Below the pieces are notes generated by a model. The model had not been told where the DNA came from, did no database searches, and saw nothing but the letters and a program-made list of their open reading frames with translations. Of a stretch of 12,634 nt of DNA, positions 1 to 5,917 are shown piece after piece (the first letter of the stretch is position 1; each line of letters opens with the position of its first letter). This DNA comes from Elusimicrobiota bacterium (GTDB lineage Bacteria > Elusimicrobiota > Elusimicrobia > UBA1565 > UBA9628). The position numbers and the translations under genes are program-made. The stretch lies in NCBI GenBank assembly GCA_016194625.1, contig JACQBB010000134.1:1-12634 (forward strand), read 5' to 3'.

Positions 1-117
1 AGCCTGCGCATGGGCCAGCTCTCGAACGCGTTCTTCGACCGGATGGCCCAGCGCGGCCTGTGCCCGGGCGCGAACGCCGCCATGATGTCGTCCCTCGCGG
101 AGAAGAACGTTGCCTGA
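1..117 (+). CDS. C-terminal end of an unidentified protein (5' part outside window)
   Basis: An open frame enters at base 1 and ends at TGA 115-117, giving the last 38 residues of a protein. The tail is short and polar and has one Cys in a GLCPG context. I see no motif that identifies the family. It is accepted as real because its stop lies inside the start region of the next gene (8-bp overlap with TTG 110), the same tight packing seen through the rest of the run, and because the base composition matches its neighbours. Given the context, another radical SAM or cofactor-related protein is possible, but nothing visible proves this. Confidence 0.6.
   Translation, partial: SLRMGQLSNAFFDRMAQRGLCPGANAAMMSSLAEKNVA
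99..102 (+). promoter_or_regulatory. Ribosome binding site deciding the TTG start at 110
   Basis: GGAG sits 7 nt before TTG 110. The in-frame ATG at 137 has no comparable purine run at a useful distance, so the TTG is preferred. Confidence 0.5.
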
Positions 118-1966
118 GCGGCGGTCCCTGCTGTTGATGGCGTCGCGCCGGTGCGCGCTCGACTGCGCGTACTGCCCGGTCGTCCGCGAGGGGCGGGAGA
201 TGGGCCTGGGGACGGCGGCGCGCGCCGTCGAGTGGCTGGCGACCTCGCGCGCGCCGGAGCTGGAGCTGGGCTTCATGGGCGGCGAGCCGCTGCTGCGCCG
301 CGACTGGGTCGACGCGGTCGTGCGCCGCGCGCGCGCGGCCGCCGGGGGGCGCCCGCTGCGGCCGTTCGTCGCCGCGAGCGGCCGGCCGCTGAGCGACGCC
401 GACGCGCGCTGGCTCGCCGCGACCGGCGCGACGGTGCTGCTCGGGCTCGACGGGGGGCCCGAGCACTGCGCCGCTCGCTTCGGCCGGGACCGCGCGTCGT
501 GGGACGCGGCCGCGGCGGCGCTGGGCCGCCTGCGCGCCGCCGGCGTCGAGCACGCGGTGAACTGCGTGGTCGGACCCGGCGAGGCCGAGAGCCTGCCCGC
601 GCGCCTGGCGGCGCTGAAGGCGCTGGGCGCGCGCCGCGTGCAGGTCTCCTACATGATCGGTCCGCTGTGGTCCCCGGACGAGACCGACTCGTTCACGCGC
701 GCGCTCGCGGCGGCGGTCCGCGGCGGCGGGCTCGAGTTCTCGAACGCGCGCGGCGAGATCGAGCCGGTCCTGCTCAAGAACGGCCTGATCGTCGACGAGG
801 ACGGCGTCGTCTGGCTGGACAACGCGGTATTCCTCGAGAAGGCCTTCCCGTCGCTGCGGCGGTCGCACCGCGTCGGGCGCCTGGGCTCCCTGCCGCCGCG
901 CGACGAGGCGGAGGTCGCTCCGGCCGGCCAGCTCGCGCGGGCGGCGCGCGTCCTCGCGAAGGGCTCCGACGAGGGTCGGCGCTGGCTCAGCGCGGTCGGC
1001 GTCGGCCGCCGCGTCGCGCGGGCCCTCGCCGGCGGCTTCGACCCGCGCGACGGCGCCGAGGACCCCGCGCTGCGCCGCGGGGTCGTCGGGGCGGGGCTGG
1101 CCGAGCAGGACCGGTTCCTGAAGGAGCGCCTGCCGGGGCTCGACCGCGTGTTCCTGTTCGTCGCCGGCGGCTGCGACCTCGACTGCGCGTTCTGCCGCCG
1201 CAAGCCCGAGGCGGCGTCCGAGACGCTGGAGGCGCTCGACGCGCGGCTGGCCGAGAACGTCCCGGGCCGGCGCCGCGTCGCGCTGGTCGGCAACGAGCCG
1301 CTCGCGCATCCGCGCATCGTCGACCTGGTCCGGCGCTGCCGGGCGCGGGGCTTCGCCGACGTGGAGATCATGACCTCGGGCCTGCGCCTGGAGGCGCTGG
1401 CGCCGGAGCTGGCGGAGGCCGGCGCGTCGGCGTACGCGGTCGCGCTGCACGGCTCGCGCGCCGAGGTCCACGACGCGGTGACGCGGACGCCGGGGAGCTA
1501 CGACGCCGCGGTCCGCGGCCTGGGAGCCGCGCGCGCACGCGGCGCGCGCGTGTACGTGCACGCGAACGCCTGCCGCGCGAACCTGGCCGACCTGCCGGCG
1601 CTCGAGCGCCTGGCGCGGGAGCGCGGCTGGCCGTTCAGCATCCACCCCCTGCGTCCCAAGGACCCCGACGGGATGAACGAGCCCTACGAGCGCGCGGCTC
1701 CCGGCTACGCGGAGCTGCGCGCGGCGCTGACCGGGCGCGTGAGCTCGCTGACCGGCTTCCCGGCCTGCGTGGCCAAGCGCGTGCAGGGGCGCGTCTCCGC
1801 TCCCGCGGAGGCGGTCGCCGACTCGGTGAAGCTGTACCTGCTGCACCAGGCGTTCGCCAAGCCCGAGGCCTGCGCCTCCTGCGCCGACCGGACGCGCTGC
1901 ACCGGGACCTTCGACGCGCACCTGCGCCTGCGCCCCGGCGACCGCGAGGAGCTGGTCCCGTGCTGA
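110..1966 (+). CDS. Tandem double radical SAM protein
   Basis: This 618-residue protein carries two complete radical SAM modules. Module 1 has C15-x3-C19-x2-C22 for the [4Fe-4S]/SAM cluster and GGEP at 57-60. Module 2 has C355-x3-C359-x2-C362 and a variant GNEP at 394-397. Module 2 ends in the auxiliary-cluster pattern shared by several neighbours: C553 in a P-A-C context, then C588-x2-C591-x5-C597. The last residue is C618. Module 1 has no such cluster. Its C-terminal part instead resembles the rSAM protein at 9469, with a matching NGL-x-VD-x-DG stretch, so this gene looks like a fusion of a 9469-type protein and a 3099-type protein. TTG 110 is chosen over ATG 137 because of GGAG at 99-102. 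The reading frame overlaps the next gene by 7 bp. The reaction is unknown; peptide or cofactor modification are the usual roles of related families. Confidence 0.88.
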   Translation: MPERRSLLLMASRRCALDCAYCPVVREGREMGLGTAARAVEWLATSRAPELELGFMGGEPLLRRDWVDAVVRRARAAAGGRPLRPFVAASGRPLSDADARWLAATGATVLLGLDGGPEHCAARFGRDRASWDAAAAALGRLRAAGVEHAVNCVVGPGEAESLPARLAALKALGARRVQVSYMIGPLWSPDETDSFTRALAAAVRGGGLEFSNARGEIEPVLLKNGLIVDEDGVVWLDNAVFLEKAFPSLRRSHRVGRLGSLPPRDEAEVAPAGQLARAARVLAKGSDEGRRWLSAVGVGRRVARALAGGFDPRDGAEDPALRRGVVGAGLAEQDRFLKERLPGLDRVFLFVAGGCDLDCAFCRRKPEAASETLEALDARLAENVPGRRRVALVGNEPLAHPRIVDLVRRCRARGFADVEIMTSGLRLEALAPELAEAGASAYAVALHGSRAEVHDAVTRTPGSYDAAVRGLGAARARGARVYVHANACRANLADLPALERLARERGWPFSIHPLRPKDPDGMNEPYERAAPGYAELRAALTGRVSSLTGFPACVAKRVQGRVSAPAEAVADSVKLYLLHQAFAKPEACASCADRTRCTGTFDAHLRLRPGDREELVPC

Positions 1967-3120
1967 ACCGCGTCCCCTCGCCGGTCGCGGTGGACGCGCT
2001 CGAGCTGATGCTGAGCCTGCGCTGCGACCTCGCCTGCTCCTATTGCCGCCGCCACGACCAGGCGGAGGAGATGAGCGGCGCGACCGCGCGCGCGGCGCTC
2101 GACCTGCTGTTCGCGCGCCCCGCGGAGCGCAAGGACCTGACCTTCACCGGCGGCGAGCCGCTGCTGCGCCGCGAGCGCGTCGAAGGACTGTCGGACGAGG
2201 CGCGCGGGCGCGCCCGGCGGCTGGGAGCGCGCCTGCGCCTGAACGTGCTCACCAACGGCGCGGGGCTGACCCCGGCCGCGCTCGACTTCCTCTCCGCCGA
2301 CGACGTGCGCGCGGTGGTCACCGCCGCCGGCGAGCCCGCCAGCCACGACCGCTTCCGCCGCGGGCCGGACGGGCGCGGCTCCTGGGCGCGCGTCGCCCGA
2401 GGCCTGGACGCGCTGGTCGCGCGCCTGCCGCCGGAGCGCCTGCTCGTCACCGTCCCGGTGCACCCCGAGCTGGCGCGCCGCCTGCGCGACGACGTGCGCT
2501 TCCTGATGGCGCGCGGCGTCCGGAACCTGAACCTGTGCGCGGTGTTCGGCGTCCCGTGGACGGCCGCGCAGGCCGCCGACCTCGCGCGCGAGTACGCGGG
2601 CGTGCTGGCCGACGCCGTCGCCGCCGCGCGCGCCGGCGCGCCGGTCGCGATCCAGGCTCTCGGCGCCAGCCTGAAGCGCTGGACCGGCACGACGCCGCAC
2701 TACGACTACCGCGACGAGGGCGGCACGCACTGCCCGCTGGCGTTCCGTCTCGTCGCCTGGCCCGACGGCGTCCTCTCGCTGAACCCGTTCCGCTTCGGCC
2801 CGGAGGCCGCGGACTTCGCGGTCGGCCGCCTGGGCGAGGGCTTCCGCGCCCCGTTCGGCGCCTGCGCGCCCGACGGCTCGGCCTGCCCCGCCTGCCGCAA
2901 GCGCGTCGTCGGCGTGGACCGCGCGTACGGCGCGGCCTACATGGCGGCCGCGGGCGGCGGCGAGGCCGAGTTCCGGCGCGCGTGGCGGGCGAACGTCCTG
3001 CTGTGCGACGGCGCGCTGAACCGCGCGGCCGCGGACCGGGTCTGGCGGCGGGCGGCGCAGGAGCCGGCGCTCAAGCGCTTCGTGGAGGTCAACGACTCGT
3101 GCTGCGACCTGGTGGGCTGA
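1960..3120 (+). CDS. Radical SAM protein with degenerate SPASM-like C-terminus
   Basis: The product has 386 residues. C22-x3-C26-x2-C29 binds the SAM cluster and GGEP is at 64-67. The C-terminal half looks like a SPASM domain with a changed ligand: C258 is followed 12 residues later by G270, and the position where SPASM has its second Cys is N275. It continues with C302-x6-C309-x2-C312, C349 and a Cys pair C381-C382 close to the end. SPASM or twitch domains hold auxiliary Fe-S clusters in peptide-modifying and cofactor-forming rSAM enzymes. GTG 1960 is chosen because GAGGAG (1946-1951) lies 8 nt upstream, it sits in a 7-bp overlap with the previous gene, and it puts the first Cys at residue 22. 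Further upstream the same frame is open only by composition. The substrate is unknown. Confidence 0.88.
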   Translation: MLNRVPSPVAVDALELMLSLRCDLACSYCRRHDQAEEMSGATARAALDLLFARPAERKDLTFTGGEPLLRRERVEGLSDEARGRARRLGARLRLNVLTNGAGLTPAALDFLSADDVRAVVTAAGEPASHDRFRRGPDGRGSWARVARGLDALVARLPPERLLVTVPVHPELARRLRDDVRFLMARGVRNLNLCAVFGVPWTAAQAADLAREYAGVLADAVAAARAGAPVAIQALGASLKRWTGTTPHYDYRDEGGTHCPLAFRLVAWPDGVLSLNPFRFGPEAADFAVGRLGEGFRAPFGACAPDGSACPACRKRVVGVDRAYGAAYMAAAGGGEAEFRRAWRANVLLCDGALNRAAADRVWRRAAQEPALKRFVEVNDSCCDLVG

Positions 3121-4043
3121 GCGCGGCGCCGCGGCGCCTGGAGCTGCACCTGTCCTACGCCTGCGCCCAGCGCTGCGCGTTCTGCTCGGAGAGCGACCGC
3201 ATGGCGCGCTGGCGCGGCTCGCCCGTGCGCGGCGACGAGGCGGCGCGCGTGCTGGTCGAGAAGCGCCGCGAGGGCTTCGACCACGTGACCTTCACCGGCG
3301 GCGAGCCGACCGCGCACCCGCGACTGCCGGCGGCGCTGGAGGCCGCGCGGCGGCTCGGCTACAAGACCTACCTGACGACGAACGGCGGCCGCTTCGCCGA
3401 GGAGGGCTACGCGCGCGCGGTCCTCCCGTTCGTCGACGAGCTGTGCGTCTCGGTCCACGGTCCCGACGCCGCGACCCACGACGCCGCTGCGCGCACGCCC
3501 GGCTCCTTCGAGCGTGCGCTGCGGGCGCTCGCGCACGCGGGGCGCTTCGGCCGTCCGTACCTGCTCACCAACACCGTCGTCACCCGCGAGAACTGGGACG
3601 CGCTGGAGGCGACGCTGGCGCTGACGCGGCCGCGGGCACGCCACTGCCTGGTCTCGAACGTGGCGCCGGAGGGGCGCGCCGCGCGCGCCTACCGGCGCCT
3701 CGCGGTGCGCCTGTCGGCCTGGCGCGAACGCGTGGACGCGCTGGCCGCCTCGTTCGCGGGGTCCGGCACGGTCCTGCGCTTCTTCGGCCTGCCGCTGTGC
3801 GTCCTCGGCGGGCGCGCGGAGCTCTCCAACGACGCGCACTTCTCGCCGCGCGTCACCGTCGAGCGCCGCTCGTCCGGCGGCCGCGCCGCGCTGGCCGGCT
3901 TCCTGAGCGCCGACGCCGGCCGCGGGCGCGTGCGTCCCGCGCCGTGCGACGGCTGCTCCGCGCGCGGCGCCTGCGCGGGCGTGTTCGCCCGCTACGCCGC
4001 CGAGTTCGGCGACGGCGAGCTGAGACCCCGGAGGGACGCCTGA
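3099..4043 (+). CDS. Radical SAM protein with auxiliary Cys cluster
   Basis: The product has 314 residues. C22-x3-C26-x2-C29 is the SAM-cluster motif and GGEP lies at 67-70. The C-terminus carries the pattern shared with its neighbours: C234 in a GLPLC motif, then C283-x2-C286-x5-C292 followed by AG, probably an auxiliary Fe-S cluster. Of the rSAM proteins here it most resembles module 2 of the 110-1966 protein; both share a VHG or LHG stretch followed by a TRTPGS- or ARTPGS-type segment. GTG 3099 is chosen because GGAGG (3084-3088) lies 10 nt upstream and other in-frame starts are absent or poor. The result is a 22-bp overlap with the previous gene. The stop overlaps the next ATG by one base (TGATG), which suggests coupled translation. 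The reaction is not identifiable. Confidence 0.87.
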   Translation: MLRPGGLSAAPRRLELHLSYACAQRCAFCSESDRMARWRGSPVRGDEAARVLVEKRREGFDHVTFTGGEPTAHPRLPAALEAARRLGYKTYLTTNGGRFAEEGYARAVLPFVDELCVSVHGPDAATHDAAARTPGSFERALRALAHAGRFGRPYLLTNTVVTRENWDALEATLALTRPRARHCLVSNVAPEGRAARAYRRLAVRLSAWRERVDALAASFAGSGTVLRFFGLPLCVLGGRAELSNDAHFSPRVTVERRSSGGRAALAGFLSADAGRGRVRPAPCDGCSARGACAGVFARYAAEFGDGELRPRRDA

Positions 4044-4912
4044 TGGCCACGCTCGCCTACCTGCAGGTCGCGCGCGTCTGCAACCAGAAGTGCCTGTTCT
4101 GCTCGAACCCGGAGAACGGCCGCGTGATCACTTGGAAGGAGGCGACGGCCCTGCTCGACGCGTTCGCCGCGCAAGGGGCCGCGGGCGTGATCTTCACCGG
4201 CGGCGAGCCGACGCTGTTCGAGCGCCTGCCCGAGTTGGTCGCCTACGCCCGCAGGAAGGGCCTGCCGCCGAGGCTGATCACCAACGGCCAGAAGGCCGGG
4301 GGGGCCGGCTACCTGAAGTCGCTCGCCGACGCCGGACTCGACCACATGCACGTCTCCGTCCACTCGGCGAAGCCCGAGGTGCAGGGGGAGCTGACGGGCA
4401 ACAAGAACTCGCTGGCCAACATCTACCGGGCGCTGGAGAACGCCGGCAGGCTCGGCATCCGCGTGGACGTCAACACCGTCATCAACAGCCGCAACGCCGG
4501 CCACCTGAGCCTGACGCCGCGGACCTTGGTCGGCAAGTTCCCGTTCCTGCGCCACTTCGTGTGGAACAACATGGACCCGCTGATGAACACGGCCTCGCTG
4601 AACCCGGAGCTGGTGCCGACCCTGCGCTCGTTCGAGGTGGAGCTGCACCTGGCGATGGCCTGGCTGGCCTCCGTCGGGCGCACCTTCCGCGTCGAGCGCG
4701 TGCCGCTGTGCTACATGTCCGACTTCGCGCACTTCTCCACCGAGACGCGCAAGTTCGTCAAGGACGAGGGCCGCGACATCTACTTCCTCGACGAGAAGGG
4801 CCGGCGCACGCAGGGCGTCAGCTCCTGGACCTACGGGAAGGCGCCGCGCTGCAAGGCGGACTGCGCGGTGGAGAAGATCTGCGCCGGGCTGTACCAGATG
4901 GACGTCTACTAG
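4043..4912 (+). CDS. Radical SAM protein, 3' end truncated by a 25-bp duplication
   Basis: As the sequence stands the product has 289 residues. C13-x3-C17-x2-C20 and GGEP at 53-56 define the rSAM core, and C223 (VPLC) with C270-x3-C274-x5-C280 forms the auxiliary-cluster pattern. GGAGGG (4030-4035) sits 7 nt before ATG 4043. The stop TAG 4910-4912 spans the junction between two copies of a perfect 25-bp tandem repeat. With one copy removed the frame continues to TGA 5010-5012, gives 314 residues, and overlaps the next start as GTGA. The restored tail (YYSSDEL and onward) aligns with the tail of the paralog at 11269-10334 (GRYDAAEL and onward; 311 residues, roughly half identical by eye). The catalytic core is intact, so the short form may still work, but the ancestral gene was almost certainly longer. 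Confidence 0.85.
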   Translation: MATLAYLQVARVCNQKCLFCSNPENGRVITWKEATALLDAFAAQGAAGVIFTGGEPTLFERLPELVAYARRKGLPPRLITNGQKAGGAGYLKSLADAGLDHMHVSVHSAKPEVQGELTGNKNSLANIYRALENAGRLGIRVDVNTVINSRNAGHLSLTPRTLVGKFPFLRHFVWNNMDPLMNTASLNPELVPTLRSFEVELHLAMAWLASVGRTFRVERVPLCYMSDFAHFSTETRKFVKDEGRDIYFLDEKGRRTQGVSSWTYGKAPRCKADCAVEKICAGLYQMDVY

Positions 4913-4936
4913 GCTGTACCAGATGGACGTCTACTA
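4887..4936 (+). repeat. Perfect 25-bp tandem direct repeat (2 copies)
   Basis: Bases 4887-4911 and 4912-4936 are identical and adjacent; each begins GGCTGTACCAG and ends GTCTACTA. The unit length is not a multiple of three, so the second copy shifts the frame and creates the TAG at 4910-4912. No other exact tandem repeat of this size was seen in the window. It could be replication slippage in the organism or an unmerged overlap left by assembly. Confidence 0.97.
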
Positions 4937-5012
4937 TTCGTCCGACGAGCTGTGCCCGCTGCCGACGCCGGCCGCGGCCGTCGCGGCGAAGGTCCGAGGG
5001 GAGGGCGCGTGA
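4913..5012 (+). pseudogene. Displaced 3' tail of the 4043 radical SAM gene
   Basis: This 100-bp stretch would be the only true gap in the plus-strand run. In the frame ending at TGA 5010-5012 it encodes a second copy of LYQMDVY followed by the 25 residues missing from the rSAM protein upstream. An ATG at 4923 could in principle open a 29-residue frame, but it has no ribosome binding site. I read it as remnant coding sequence cut off by the duplication, not as an intergenic regulator. Confidence 0.75.
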
Positions 5013-5917
5013 GCGACCGGATCGACCTGAAGGTCGGCTTCCGCTGCAACAACTTCTGCCACTTCTGCGTGCAGGGCGACAAGCGCGAGCGGCTGCCCGC
5101 CAAGGGCGAGGACGAGCTGCTGCGCTCGCTGGAGGAGGGCCGCGCGGAGGGCGCGACCGGCGTCGTCATCACCGGCGGCGAGCCGACGCTCCACAAGAGC
5201 ATCGTCACGATCGCGAAGAAGGCGCGCGCGCTCGGCTACACGCTCGTCCAGGTGCAGAGCAACGGGCGCACCTTCTGCTACGAGGACTTCTGCCGCCGCC
5301 TGATCGACGCCGGCGTCAACGAGTTCGGCCCGTCGCTGCACGGCTCGACGCCGAAGATCCACGACTACCTGACCGGAGCGCCGGGCGCCTTCCTGCAGAC
5401 GGTGTCCGGCATGCGCCTGCTCAAGAAGCTGGGCCAGCGCGTCATCGTGAACTCGGTGATCACGAAGCACAACTACCGCGACCTGCCGGACCTGGCGCGC
5501 CTTCTCGTCTCGCTGGGCGCGGACCAGTACCAGCTCGCCTACATGCACATGAGCGGCCGCGCCGGCGAGAACCGGAAGTGGCTGGCCGCGCGCAAGACGC
5601 TGATCGAGCCGTACGTGAAGAAGGCGCTCGACGTAGGCCTCCGCGCGGGGAAGACCGTGATGACCGAGGCGATCCCGTACTGCCGGATGGCCGGCTACGA
5701 GCATTGCGTCGCCGAGCGCATCATCCCGCGCACCCGCATCTACGACGCCGACTGCGTGATCCCCGACTACACGCGCACGCGCGTGGACGAGGGCAAGTGC
5801 CGCGGGCCGCGCTGCGGCGAGTGCCGCTGGAGCGCGGAGTGCGAGGGGCCGTGGCGCGAGTATCCGGAGCTGTTCGGCTGGGACGAGTTCGTCCCGGTCG
5901 CCAAGGGGGCGGCATGA
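5009..5917 (+). CDS. Radical SAM protein with Cys-rich C-terminus
   Basis: The product has 302 residues. C13-x3-C17-x2-C20 and GGEP at 56-59 mark the rSAM core. The C-terminal third is the most Cys-rich of the set: C225 (IPYC), C233, C249, then C264-x4-C269-x2-C272-x5-C278, enough for one or two auxiliary Fe-S clusters. GTG 5009 is preferred because GAGGGG (4996-5001) lies 7 nt upstream and because it overlaps the ancestral stop of the previous gene as GTGA. The frame stays open further upstream, but that stretch reads as arginine- and glycine-rich shadow sequence. The stop overlaps the next ATG as ATGA, so this gene is directly coupled to the nitrogenase-like subunit and may act in the same pathway step or in its maturation. 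The substrate is unknown. Confidence 0.88.
   Translation: MSDRIDLKVGFRCNNFCHFCVQGDKRERLPAKGEDELLRSLEEGRAEGATGVVITGGEPTLHKSIVTIAKKARALGYTLVQVQSNGRTFCYEDFCRRLIDAGVNEFGPSLHGSTPKIHDYLTGAPGAFLQTVSGMRLLKKLGQRVIVNSVITKHNYRDLPDLARLLVSLGADQYQLAYMHMSGRAGENRKWLAARKTLIEPYVKKALDVGLRAGKTVMTEAIPYCRMAGYEHCVAERIIPRTRIYDADCVIPDYTRTRVDEGKCRGPRCGECRWSAECEGPWREYPELFGWDEFVPVAKGAA

Noticed and set aside
151..1959. Long upstream extension of the 1960 radical SAM gene
   Set aside because: The extension is Arg/Ala/Gly-rich shadow of the 110-1966 gene; GTG 1960 with GAGGAG upstream gives a normal family-length protein.
4923..5012. Small independent 29-residue gene between two radical SAM genes
   Set aside because: It has no ribosome binding site and its sequence is exactly the displaced tail of the upstream gene plus a duplicated segment.
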